Source of the DNA: Hyphomicrobiales bacterium
GTDB taxonomy: Bacteria; Pseudomonadota; Alphaproteobacteria; Rhizobiales; Xanthobacteraceae
DNA: 64,000 nucleotides
Direction of reading: 5' to 3'
NCBI GenBank assembly: GCA_016713235.1
Contig: JADJPN010000001.1
Coordinates: forward strand, 434,001-498,000
The position numbers and the translations under genes were made by a program. Shown in pieces: positions 7,614 to 15,693 of the stretch. Each line of letters begins with the position of its first letter. Position 1 is the first letter of the stretch. The notes under the pieces are model-generated. The model was given only the letters and a program-made list of their open reading frames with translations. It had not been told where the DNA came from and did no database searches.

Positions 7614-9311
7614 ATGCCTGCTTCACAACATCAGAATCCGAAATCGGACATCGAAATTGCTCAGGCCGCGAAGATGCGGCCGATCATGGATGTCGCCAAA
7701 GAACGTCTCGGCATCGAAGCGAAGAATCTCGAGCCCTATGGCCACTACAAGGCCAAGGTCTCGATGGACTACATCAACTCGCTGAAGGGCAAGAAAGACG
7801 GCAAGCTCATTCTTGTGACCGCGATCTCGCCGACGCCGGCGGGCGAAGGCAAGACCACGACCACGGTCGGCCTCACGGACGCGCTCAATCACATCGGCAA
7901 AAAAGCGATGTGCGCGCTGCGCGAGCCGTCGCTCGGACCCTCGTTCGGCATGAAGGGCGGCGCTGCCGGCGGCGGTTACGCACAGGTCGTGCCGATGGAA
8001 GATATCAATCTTCACTTCACCGGCGACTTCCATGCGATCACGTCGGCGCACAATCTCCTCGCCGCGCTGATCGACAACCATATCTACTGGGGCAATGCGC
8101 TCGGCATCGACAGCCGCCGCGTAACCTGGCGCCGCGTGCTCGACATGAACGACCGCGCGCTGCGCGAAATCGTCTGCTCGCTCGGCGGCGTCGCGAACGG
8201 TTACCCGCGCGAAGCCGGGTTCGACATCACGGTTGCGTCCGAAGTGATGGCGATTTTCTGTCTCGCGAAGAATATCGACGACCTCAAGGAGCGCCTCGGC
8301 AACATCATCGTGGCGTACACCCGCGAGCGTAAGCCGGTGCGCGCGAAAGAACTGAACGCCAATGGCGCGATGACCGTGCTGCTGAAAGACGCGCTGGCAC
8401 CCAATCTGGTGCAGACGCTGGAAGGCACGCCGGCGTTCATCCACGGCGGGCCGTTCGCAAACATCGCGCATGGCTGCAACTCGGTTTCGGCGACCACCGC
8501 CGCGCTCAAGGTCGCCGACTATGTGGTGACCGAAGCGGGCTTCGGCGCCGATCTCGGCGCCGAGAAGTTCATCGACATCAAGTGCCGCAAAGCCGGACTC
8601 AAGCCTGACTGCGTCGTAATCGTCGCAACCATCCGCGCGCTCAAGATGCACGGCGGCGTCGCCAAGAACGATCTCAAGAAGGAAGACCTGAAGGCGCTCG
8701 AAGCCGGCATGTCGAACCTGCAGCGCCACATCGAGAACGTGAAGAAGTTCGGTCTTCCGGCCGTCGTCTCGATCAACCGGTTCTCGGCCGATACCGACGC
8801 GGAGATCGCGCTGGTCAAGGAAAAGTGCAAGGCGCTCGGCGTCGAAGCGCTGATGGCCGATCACTGGGCCGAAGGCGGCGCGGGTGCCGCCGATGTCGCG
8901 AAAACGGTGGTGAAAGTCATCGACGAGGGCAAGGCAAATCTCAAGCTGCTCTATCCCGATGAGATGCCGCTGTTCGAAAAAATCCGCACGATCGCGAAGG
9001 AAATCTATCGCGCCGACGACGCCACCGCCGACAAGTCGGTCAAGGATCAGCTCAAGGCCTGGGAAGAAATGGGCTTCGGCAAGCTGCCGGTCTGCATCGC
9101 GAAGACGCAGTATTCCTTCTCGACCAACCCGGACGCGAAGGGCGCGCCCACCGGCTTCAACATTCCGGTGCGCGAAGTCCGCCTCTCCGCGGGCGCCGAA
9201 TTCATCGTCGCGATCTGCGGTGAGATCATGACCATGCCGGGCCTGCCGAAGGTGCCGTCGGCCGACTCGATCAACATCAATGCCGAAGGCAAAGTGGTCG
9301 GATTGTTCTAG
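7614..9311 (+). CDS. fhs: Formate-tetrahydrofolate ligase
   Basis: A 565-residue cytoplasmic enzyme that makes 10-formyl-THF from formate, ATP and THF. The P-loop TPAGEGKTTTT (residues 74-84) and the family signature from GMKGGAAGGGYAQV to NLHFTGDFHAI are intact. Length is slightly above the usual 555-560. It lies 48 bases after the formyl-folate hydrolase-like gene, so the two are probably co-transcribed. In this setting it would assimilate formate released during oxalate breakdown. A bidirectional terminator follows. Confidence 0.96.
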   Translation: MPASQHQNPKSDIEIAQAAKMRPIMDVAKERLGIEAKNLEPYGHYKAKVSMDYINSLKGKKDGKLILVTAISPTPAGEGKTTTTVGLTDALNHIGKKAMCALREPSLGPSFGMKGGAAGGGYAQVVPMEDINLHFTGDFHAITSAHNLLAALIDNHIYWGNALGIDSRRVTWRRVLDMNDRALREIVCSLGGVANGYPREAGFDITVASEVMAIFCLAKNIDDLKERLGNIIVAYTRERKPVRAKELNANGAMTVLLKDALAPNLVQTLEGTPAFIHGGPFANIAHGCNSVSATTAALKVADYVVTEAGFGADLGAEKFIDIKCRKAGLKPDCVVIVATIRALKMHGGVAKNDLKKEDLKALEAGMSNLQRHIENVKKFGLPAVVSINRFSADTDAEIALVKEKCKALGVEALMADHWAEGGAGAADVAKTVVKVIDEGKANLKLLYPDEMPLFEKIRTIAKEIYRADDATADKSVKDQLKAWEEMGFGKLPVCIAKTQYSFSTNPDAKGAPTGFNIPVREVRLSAGAEFIVAICGEIMTMPGLPKVPSADSININAEGKVVGLF

Positions 9312-9346
9312 GAGCTACGAGAGGGACCCCCGTCCCACGAACTGAA

Positions 9347-9375
9347 AAGCCGCCCCTCGGGGCGGCTTCTTTTTT
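9347..9375. terminator. Bidirectional terminator
   Basis: A 9-bp stem (9347-9355 with 9360-9368) and CTCG loop has T-rich sequence on the plus side (TTCTTTTTTATT) and a TTTT on the minus side. It lies between the convergent fhs and OmpA-like genes and can serve both. Confidence 0.8.
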
Positions 9376-9784
9376 ATTCGATCACCACTTCCACGCGCCG
9401 GTTCTGCGGCTCTTTTATATTCGGGCCTGTCCGTATCAGCGGTTTCGATATCCCGTTTGCGACCACGTTGAAGCGCACCTTCGCCAGCGATTGCTTCCTG
9501 AGGAAATGCTTCAACAATTCGTTGCCGCGCGCATAAGAAATCCGGTCCGGGCTCGTCTCGGCGGTATCAGCATTGCCTGAAAGCGTGACGCGTGCGCTCG
9601 GAAGAATCTCGCGCGCGAGCGTATCGGCGAGTTCGGCGGCATCCTTCGTCAGTTCGCTGCTCTCGAAATCGAAAAAAATGTTGAGGGCCCGCGGCCGGTA
9701 AGACCCGAGAGCCGGCACGAACGGCAACAGACTGAACCCGGCAGCGAATTGAAGAACGCTTCGGCGGCTTGGTGCATGTCGCAT
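9374..9784 (-). CDS. Small OmpA-C-like periplasmic protein with Tat-type signal
   Basis: A 136-residue protein. The N-terminus has RRSVLQFAAGF followed by a hydrophobic stretch and a likely cleavage near residue 25-30, which looks like a twin-arginine signal. The rest (about 34-135) resembles the OmpA C-terminal peptidoglycan-binding fold: IFFDFESSELT at the start, a GNADTAE turn, an SYARGNELLKHFL helix and NRRVEVVIE at the end. It has no beta-barrel and no lipobox. Its role is probably envelope-associated but cannot be stated further. It lies tail-to-tail with fhs and downstream of the LysR gene on the same strand. Confidence 0.65.
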   Translation of the reverse strand: MRHAPSRRSVLQFAAGFSLLPFVPALGSYRPRALNIFFDFESSELTKDAAELADTLAREILPSARVTLSGNADTAETSPDRISYARGNELLKHFLRKQSLAKVRFNVVANGISKPLIRTGPNIKEPQNRRVEVVIE

Positions 9785-9835
9785 AATCCACCTTTGCTGT
9801 TCGGCACCCTTAACGGGCGGCTGGCTTCTATAACG

Positions 9836-10759
9836 CTAGACCCCGCTATCCGTTTGCGTGCGGGCTTCGATATTAAGATCGGAGCCGATTCTTCTCGCCT
9901 CGGCAACGAGCGCCGCAGCAAGCGGCGTCATCGGCTCGCGCGGCGGCACAACAATACCGATGGTATGCACCGCCTCGGGTTCGCTGATCGGAATCGCGCG
10001 AATGGTCTCGGTCAAGCCCAGCGTTTCGGCGAGCTTCTCCGGCATGACACTTGCCCATTGCCCGGTGCGTACATGCGCGAACAGCACGATCATCGAATTC
10101 GATTCCAGCATTGGCCGCGGCTCGCCGCCGGCGGCGCGCAGAAGCTGCTCGATGATGCGCCGGTTCTGCATGTCGGGAGTGAGCAAACAGAGCGGCACGC
10201 GCGAAACCTCGGCCCAGGTGACGCTGTCGCGATTGCCGAGCGCGGCCTCGGAAGAGGTAAGCAGGCAGTACCGCTCCCGGTACAGCGGCACCATGTTCAC
10301 GCGGCCGAGCGGCTCATTGTCGAGATAGGTGATGCCGGCGTCGATCTCCAAGTTCTCGAGCGCGGTGAGAATCTGGATCGAGGTCATGGATGAGATCGTA
10401 AAACGCACCTCGGGGTGACGTGAGCGATACGGCGTCGTGAGTTCGGCGACCATGGCAAGCGCGGTCGGGATGGCCGCGATCCGGAGTTGTCCGGCAAGGC
10501 CGGACTTCAGCGCGCGCATTTCTTCTTGCAGTGTGCGGCTGTCGGCGAGGATGCGCCGGGCCCAGTCGAGGGTGCGCTCGCCCTCCGGCGTGAAGCCGAT
10601 GAAGCGCGAGCCGCGTTGCACGAGCAGCACGCCAAGCTGCGCCTCAAGCTGCTTGATGCCCGCGGAAAGGGTCGGCTGGGTCACGCCACAGGCCTCGGCG
10701 GCACGGCCAAAATGCCGTTCGCGGGCCAACGCCATCAGGTATTCGAGCTTATCTATCAA
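9836..10759 (-). CDS. LysR-family transcriptional regulator
   Basis: A 307-residue protein. An N-terminal winged helix-turn-helix (about 1-60, RHFGRAAEACGVTQPTLSAGIKQLE) is followed by a two-lobed effector-binding domain (about 88-295). The start is TTG at 10759, supported by GGAAGG 7 bases upstream and by the usual MIDKLEYL start of relatives. From memory the N-terminus resembles LysR proteins that precede formate dehydrogenase (fds) operons, which would suit the formate theme next door. No fds genes are visible, so the target is unknown. Confidence 0.9.
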   Translation of the reverse strand: MIDKLEYLMALARERHFGRAAEACGVTQPTLSAGIKQLEAQLGVLLVQRGSRFIGFTPEGERTLDWARRILADSRTLQEEMRALKSGLAGQLRIAAIPTALAMVAELTTPYRSRHPEVRFTISSMTSIQILTALENLEIDAGITYLDNEPLGRVNMVPLYRERYCLLTSSEAALGNRDSVTWAEVSRVPLCLLTPDMQNRRIIEQLLRAAGGEPRPMLESNSMIVLFAHVRTGQWASVMPEKLAETLGLTETIRAIPISEPEAVHTIGIVVPPREPMTPLAAALVAEARRIGSDLNIEARTQTDSGV

Positions 10760-11036
10760 AGCTTTACCTTCCCAAATAGGAGCGTAGCGTATTGATAGAT
10801 TTTTTCAATCGCTGCGGACTTTCTCGCTCCGCCTTGGTTAAAGGGCACCCGAAATTGCGCACGGTTCATCGACGCGGGAGCAGGCAATCACTTTTCTTGC
10901 ACGGTTCTCTTGCACGCTTCTTTAATTTCGGATCGTTGCATTTACGCGAACACCTTTTTGCTTCAATCGGGTCGGCAAGTACCGAGCGCCGGCTAAGCGG
11001 TGTCAATTTCGTGTAAAGAAATCCGGAACGCACCGA

Positions 11037-12533
11037 ATGAATCCCAACGCGCTCATCAAACCATCCGCAATCACGCAGACAACAGCAGACGAAACGAAAG
11101 CATTTCGTATGCTGCTTTGCCTTCTCGCGGCGATCGTATTCGTGCGCCTTATCACGCTCGGCGCTTATCCGCTCTTCGACAACACGGAAGCGCGCTACGC
11201 CTATATCGGCAAGCTCATGTACGAAACCGGAAACTGGGTGACGCCGATGGTCACTCACAGCACTCCGTTCTGGGCAAAGCCTCCGCTTTCGATGTGGGCC
11301 GTCGCTATCTCCTATTCCGTGTTCGGCGTTAGCGAATTCTCGGCGCGCTTTCCGTTTTTTGTGATGTTCATCGCAACGGGGTGGCTCGTTTACGCGGCAG
11401 CCGCGCCCATGTTCGGGCGATTGGGCGGACTGCTTTCGGTCGTGGTTTTTTCGAGCAGCGGGCTTTCGTTCTATCTCGCCGGCGGCGTGATGACCGATCC
11501 CGCGCTGATCCTGGGCACCACGCTAATCATGGTCTCGTTCATGCTGTGTATGCGGGGCGGGCACCCGGTCTGGGGTTATATGTTCTTTGCCGGTCTTGCG
11601 ATCGCACTCCTTGCGAAAGGTCCGATCGGTGCAGTTCTGCCCGGGATCGCAATCGGTTCCTGGGTTCTTTGGCATAGGAAGTGGGCCGAGATCTGGCGGA
11701 AAATGCCCTGGATCAAGGGCACTGCGCTGACTGCGCTGGTCGTCATTCCCTGGTATGTGCTCGCGGAAATCAAAACGCCGGGTTTTCTCAACTACTTCAT
11801 CGTCGGCGAGCATTTTCAGCGTTACCTGGACAAAGGATGGCATGGCGACATGTATGGCGCGCCGCGCATACACCCGCTCGGCACAATCTGGCTATTCGGG
11901 CTGCTTGCCGGCCTGCCATGGTCGGCGGTCCTGATTTTCATCGGGATCAAACCGAATCTGCGACGCAAGGCTTTCTCAAGCGAAATCTTCCGCGACGAAT
12001 GGGTTCGTTACCTCGTGCTCTGGATTGCGGTTACGGTTCTATTCTTTTCGACAACGCATGCCGTTCTCATCACTTATGTCGGAATGAGCATTCCGGGGCT
12101 CGCGATATTCGCAGGCTATGTGTTCACCCGGCTCGGTACGCTTAAGAAGCCATGGCTGATTCTGGCCGCTGCAGTCGTGCCGTTATTGCTTCTTGCCACT
12201 GTCGGACTTTATGCGAGGAACCCGTCGGCTGCCTGGGCTCAGACCCAGGTAAACACGCTGGCGGTGTTCCGCGCGCAAACCGATCTCAATAAAGGCCGCC
12301 TTATCTACTATCCGTTCGCGACCCATTCCGTGAATTTCTACGGCGAGAACGAATACGACGAGGCACCCGATCTCACCAGCTTGATCCGGAAGATCGACGA
12401 TGGCGAGAAGTACTTCGCGATGCACGCGCTCCGATACTCCTCGTTGCCGGAAAACGTTCGCGCGCGCTTCGAAGTCGTCTCCATCAACAACGCCACATAT
12501 CTACTCAAATCCACATCCGGACGATCGCACTGA
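11037..12533 (+). CDS. ArnT/PMT-like polyprenyl-phosphate-sugar glycosyltransferase
   Basis: A 498-residue integral membrane protein of the GT-C (family 39/83) type. The first loop has the diagnostic acidic NTEARYAYIGKLM motif shortly after membrane segment 1, then THSTPFWAKPPLS. About ten to twelve hydrophobic segments follow up to residue 400, and the last 100 residues form a soluble domain. Such enzymes transfer a sugar from an undecaprenyl-phosphate carrier to lipid A, protein or another periplasmic acceptor. The acceptor is not evident. It stands alone between the LysR gene and a terminator. Confidence 0.8.
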   Translation: MNPNALIKPSAITQTTADETKAFRMLLCLLAAIVFVRLITLGAYPLFDNTEARYAYIGKLMYETGNWVTPMVTHSTPFWAKPPLSMWAVAISYSVFGVSEFSARFPFFVMFIATGWLVYAAAAPMFGRLGGLLSVVVFSSSGLSFYLAGGVMTDPALILGTTLIMVSFMLCMRGGHPVWGYMFFAGLAIALLAKGPIGAVLPGIAIGSWVLWHRKWAEIWRKMPWIKGTALTALVVIPWYVLAEIKTPGFLNYFIVGEHFQRYLDKGWHGDMYGAPRIHPLGTIWLFGLLAGLPWSAVLIFIGIKPNLRRKAFSSEIFRDEWVRYLVLWIAVTVLFFSTTHAVLITYVGMSIPGLAIFAGYVFTRLGTLKKPWLILAAAVVPLLLLATVGLYARNPSAAWAQTQVNTLAVFRAQTDLNKGRLIYYPFATHSVNFYGENEYDEAPDLTSLIRKIDDGEKYFAMHALRYSSLPENVRARFEVVSINNATYLLKSTSGRSH

Positions 12534-12553
12534 CAACGTCTGAGCCCAAAGAA

Positions 12554-12588
12554 AAAGCCCCGCGCTTTCGCACGGGGCTTTGCCTTTT
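12554..12588. terminator. Terminator between convergent genes
   Basis: A 9-bp stem (12554-12562 with 12573-12581) and 10-base loop follows the glycosyltransferase stop; TGCCTTTT follows on the plus strand. On the minus strand the stem is followed by a T run (RC of 12551-12556), so it can also end the small secreted-protein gene. Confidence 0.75.
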
Positions 12589-12605
12589 AAGCAGTCAGGT
12601 AGCGC

Positions 12606-13010
12606 TTAGTGCCACCAGAACAGCATGTGAAGCGGACCACGGTGATGGTGAACATGGCGCTTGGCGTAGACCGGCTTGCCATTCTTGCAGCCCTTACCCT
12701 GGAACAGCGCGTGGAAGCCCTGGCACTTCGTGGTCGCGGCGTGGAGCAGAGCAACGGTCGCAACACCGGCGATGAAGCCGCCGGTCGCAGCGCCAGTACC
12801 CGAACGCGCGAACGCGCCGGCCGCCTGGGTCGTCGAAGCGCTGAACCAGCCATCGTACAGGCCGATACCAACCAGCGTACCAACCACAGCGCCGGTAACG
12901 ATCAACGGCTTGTTCGGGTTGTGACGCTTACCGCCACCGGCGTCCGCCGGCGAAGAAACCGTGAAGGCAACTGCGAGCGCAGCTACCAGAGTCAAAATCA
13001 TCTTGCGCAT
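12606..13010 (-). CDS. Small secreted CX11C protein, paralogue 1
   Basis: A 134-residue protein of unknown function. A signal peptide (MRKMILTLVAALAVAF, cleavage near ADAGGG) is followed by a Gly-rich hydrophobic segment (TGAVVGTLVGIGLYDGWF) and an Ala/Gly-rich stretch. Then comes the motif TTKCQGFHALFQGKGC with two Cys 12 apart, and a His-rich C-terminus (KRHVHHHRGPLHM). I chose ATG 13010 because AGGAG lies about 9 bases upstream. The gene at 13315 encodes a paralogue with the same motif. Export to the periplasm with a possible disulfide or metal site is inferred. Confidence 0.7.
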   Translation of the reverse strand: MRKMILTLVAALAVAFTVSSPADAGGGKRHNPNKPLIVTGAVVGTLVGIGLYDGWFSASTTQAAGAFARSGTGAATGGFIAGVATVALLHAATTKCQGFHALFQGKGCKNGKPVYAKRHVHHHRGPLHMLFWWH

Positions 13011-13314
13011 TTCTGCACTCCTAAAAATTCGCGTCGTCCTCCCAGCCGGAAAGACGCACGACATCGATCGCCATCGGTACCCGATGACTGGTTCATTTCA
13101 TGCCGCGAAGGGGAAAAAGCTGATTCTTGGGCAAAATGCAAAGGGAAAGGGCGTTTTGCCCGTCACGATTCTTTGACCAGGCGCCGCTTTCCTGCTGCTA
13201 ACCCTAACCGGACCCTACCCCGGATCGGAGTACCGCAGGGACGGATATAAAGAAGAAAAAGGGCTCCGCCATGCCGCGGAGCCCTTGGTCAGATTGACGT
13301 CACGTCACCCGGAT
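13011..13314. other. Intergenic region between the two CX11C genes
   Basis: About 300 bases with no convincing gene. The part next to 13010 is the leader of paralogue 1 (AGGAG at about 13019-13023 on the minus strand). The part next to 13315 holds the terminator of paralogue 2. Nothing else is recognised. Confidence 0.5.
13250..13284 (-). terminator. Terminator of the second CX11C gene
   Basis: On the minus strand a 9-bp GC-rich stem (13276-13284 with 13261-13269) is followed by TTTTTCTTCTTT (complement of 13249-13260). It lies about 30 bases past the stop of the gene at 13315-13692. Confidence 0.8.
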
Positions 13315-13692
13315 TTAGCGGCGATAGGCCATCCGGTCACCGACGTATTGGCCGTTCACACAACCAGAACCGCCGAAGATCGCATGGAAGCCCTGGCACT
13401 TCGTGGTCGCCGCGTGGATCAGCGCGATCGTGCCGACGCCCGCGATACCGCCAGCGGCAACTGCACCGGCGGTCGACGTGGCAAGCGAACCTGCCGCCGC
13501 GGTCGCCGATGCGCCGAACCTGCCATGATAGAGGCCAACGCCGACCACCGTGCCGGCCACAACACCGACACCCGGTGCGATCCATGCGTTGTGGTGATGG
13601 TGATGATCGTGGTGGCGCGGATTGGCGAGTGCCGGTGATGCCGCGGTTGCGAGCGCCGCGACGGCCGACAGTGCAATCAGTGTCTTACGCAT
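13315..13692 (-). CDS. Small secreted CX11C protein, paralogue 2, His-rich
   Basis: A 125-residue protein of unknown function with signal peptide (MRKTLIALSAVAALATAASPALA) and then a His cluster (PRHHDHHHHHN) at the mature N-terminus. A Gly-rich segment (GTVVGVGLYHGRFG) and TTKCQGFHAIFGGSGC follow, the last matching paralogue 1 with the same Cys spacing. In this copy the His tract is N-terminal; in paralogue 1 it is C-terminal. The His tract suggests metal binding. The gene has its own terminator, so the two copies are probably separate transcripts. Confidence 0.7.
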   Translation of the reverse strand: MRKTLIALSAVAALATAASPALANPRHHDHHHHHNAWIAPGVGVVAGTVVGVGLYHGRFGASATAAAGSLATSTAGAVAAGGIAGVGTIALIHAATTKCQGFHAIFGGSGCVNGQYVGDRMAYRR

Positions 13693-13905
13693 TGTAAATT
13701 CCTCACGTTGAATCGCCCTCCGCCGAAATAAAAACGCGGTGTTTGCAACTACGTTCCTACGAAATGCTCGCGGCGCGACATTGCTGCCGGCGTGGCATCA
13801 ACGTGACCATTTTGTGCAAGGAAATGAGGATTTTCCTCACGCAACGCGGAATACAGAAACACTTTGTTACCGCGCACGGCGGCAACCACGTCACACGCTG
13901 CGCGA

Positions 13906-14379
13906 TCAATTCGATTCAATTTGTTCAGGCGCAACGCGAATGGCTTTGTCGAGCAATTCGTAAAGCGTCTTCAATTCGCGAGAGCCGATGCGTTGCTCGA
14001 TCGAAGCATAAATCTGCTCGGATTCTTTCGCGACGCGCTGAAACAGCGACTTTCCCTTCGCGGTGATGGAGACGATGACGTAGCGCTGGTCTTGCCGGCT
14101 CGTGCGCCGCTCGATGCGGCCTTCGCCTTCCAGATTCGGCAGCATGCGCGAAAGGCTCGCGGGATGAATCTGGCACATCTCGCCGAGCGCATTGATGTCC
14201 ATCGACCCGGCTTCGGCGAGCGCACGCAGCACGCGCCATTGCTGCTCGCTCAAACCATGCTCACGCAAATGCGGGCGAAACTCCTGCATCAACGCCTCGC
14301 GTGCGCGCAAGAGCTGCATCGGCAGCGAGCGGGCGAAGGGGCGCATCGCCAGCTTCTTGTCTTTCGCGTTCCCGCTCAT
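13906..14379 (-). CDS. hpaR: MarR-family regulator, HpaR type
   Basis: A 157-residue winged-helix protein. The central part (LSEQQWRVLRALAEAG, INALGEMCQIHPASLSRML, and the wing ERRTSRQDQRYVIVSIT) matches HpaR, the repressor of homoprotocatechuate catabolism. Its ATG overlaps the stop of the FAH-family gene as ATGA (14376-14379), so the two are translated as one unit. It probably represses the divergent promoter at 15213-15306, where a perfect palindrome is found. The ligand in known HpaR proteins is a hydroxyphenylacetate. Confidence 0.85.
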   Translation of the reverse strand: MSGNAKDKKLAMRPFARSLPMQLLRAREALMQEFRPHLREHGLSEQQWRVLRALAEAGSMDINALGEMCQIHPASLSRMLPNLEGEGRIERRTSRQDQRYVIVSITAKGKSLFQRVAKESEQIYASIEQRIGSRELKTLYELLDKAIRVAPEQIESN

Positions 14380-15212
14380 TGCTCCGCGACGACCTTGTTC
14401 GACAGCAAGCCGATGCCGGGCACGTCGATTTCGACGACATCTCCGGATTTAAGCCATTTCGGCGGATCGAAACGCGCGCCTGCGCCTGTCGGCGTGCCGG
14501 TGACGATCATGTCGCCGGGTTTGAGCGTCGTGAACGTGGTGATGTAGGCGATCAAGTCGGCGAAGGAGAAAATCAGGTTCTCGGTGGTGTCCTCCTGGCG
14601 TATTTCGCCGTTGACGCGCGTCGTCAGGCTCAATGGCTTTGCCGGATCGAGTTCGTCGCGCGTCACCATCCAGGGGCCGATGCTGCCGGACGCATCGAAG
14701 TTCTTGCCTTGCGTCACGTTGAATTTTCCGTGCCGCAGCCAGTCGCGCACCGAGCCTTCGTTGCAGAGCGTCATCCCCGCGATGTGGTCGAGGGCGCGTT
14801 CGCGCGTAATGCGGCGGCCCACTTTGCCGATCACGAGCACGATTTCGCCTTCGTAATCGAACTGATCCGACTCGCGCGGCTTGATCAGCGGCACATCGTG
14901 GCCGACGAACGAGCCTGGCGTGCGCATGAACAGGCTCGGATATTTCGGGCGTTCGGTGCCGTCCTTATATTCTTCGTTGCGGTTCGCGTAGTTCACGCCG
15001 ACGCAGATGATCTTCTCCGGAGCCGTCACGGGCGGAAGCAGCGTGACTTCGCGCAACGCATATTCCGCCCCTTCAGCTTTCAGCGCGCCGAGTCTGCCTG
15101 CCCGCAGCACATCGAGCAGCGAGGCTCCCTGCCCGCCCAGATCCGTGATCCGGCCGCCGGCCACAATACCGAAGGTTTCTTTTTCGCCTTTGCGAAAGCT
15201 CGCGATTTTCAA
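14376..15212 (-). CDS. Fumarylacetoacetate-hydrolase-family enzyme, probable HpaG-type decarboxylase/isomerase
   Basis: A 278-residue protein. The FAH domain (about 65-278) has the metal-binding pattern FDYEGEIVLVIG and the family motifs GVNYANRNEE and GDMIVTGTPTGAG. In the homoprotocatechuate pathway such enzymes decarboxylate or isomerise the C7 dienedioate made after ring opening, which fits its place opposite hpaFED. FAH-family members also act on other acylpyruvates, so the exact step is inferred from neighbours. It is the first gene of a two-gene unit with hpaR. Confidence 0.78.
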   Translation of the reverse strand: MKIASFRKGEKETFGIVAGGRITDLGGQGASLLDVLRAGRLGALKAEGAEYALREVTLLPPVTAPEKIICVGVNYANRNEEYKDGTERPKYPSLFMRTPGSFVGHDVPLIKPRESDQFDYEGEIVLVIGKVGRRITRERALDHIAGMTLCNEGSVRDWLRHGKFNVTQGKNFDASGSIGPWMVTRDELDPAKPLSLTTRVNGEIRQEDTTENLIFSFADLIAYITTFTTLKPGDMIVTGTPTGAGARFDPPKWLKSGDVVEIDVPGIGLLSNKVVAEQ

Positions 15213-15254
15213 GGGTCACCTTTCCTGCTTGACGGGAGAGTGCTTCCGCCAGAT

Positions 15255-15270
15255 ACTTAACATGTTAAGT
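15255..15270. promoter_or_regulatory. Perfect 16-bp palindrome, probable HpaR operator
   Basis: ACTTAACATGTTAAGT is a perfect palindrome in the 94-bp gap between the divergent FAH/hpaR and hpaFED units. MarR-family dimers bind palindromes of this length. The site is centred 37 bp from one start codon and 44 bp from the other, so one bound dimer could control both directions. Confidence 0.6.
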
Positions 15271-15306
15271 TTATGGACGAGGCGGGTCAACCGCCCGAAA
15301 CACGCC

Positions 15307-15693
15307 ATGCCCCATTTCGTCATCGAATATTAGTCCAACCTGGAGCCCGAGATCGATCTTCGCGCCATCGTCGATGCGGTGCATCGGTCGGCGGTCGACT
15401 CGGATCTCTTCAAGATCGGCGGCATTCGCGTGCGCACGCTGAAGCACGAGATCTACAAGGTCGCGGACGGCAATCCCGAGAACGCGTTTCTGCATGTCCG
15501 CGTCGCCATTCTCGAGGGCCGCTCGGTGCCGGACCGGGAAAAGCTCGGCAACATGACGATCGAAGCCGTGGACAAGCTGCTTGCCAAGGCGAGAGCAAAA
15601 CGCGGCATCGCGCTTTCGGTCGAGGTCGGCGAGATCGATCACAATATGAGCTTGAAGAGGAACACATTGCATTCACAAGGGAGCGCCGCGTGA
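15307..15693 (+). pseudogene. hpaF: 5-carboxymethyl-2-hydroxymuconate isomerase with a stop at codon 9
   Basis: Reading from ATG 15307 gives MPHFVIEY, then TAG (15331-15333), then an uninterrupted frame of about 119 codons that continues the CHMI family to 15693. Relatives start MPHF and use Pro2 as the catalytic base, so the true N-terminus is the piece before the stop. Any restart inside the gene would lack the active site. A Ser codon (TCG) at codon 9 would restore the family sequence. The gene ends in a GTGA overlap with hpaE. Possible causes are a sequencing error, a real loss-of-function mutation or amber readthrough. Confidence 0.8.

Noticed and set aside
15331..15333. Pyrrolysine or programmed recoding at the hpaF TAG
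   Set aside because: No recoding element or pyl gene is visible, and the family does not use recoding; point mutation or error is simpler.
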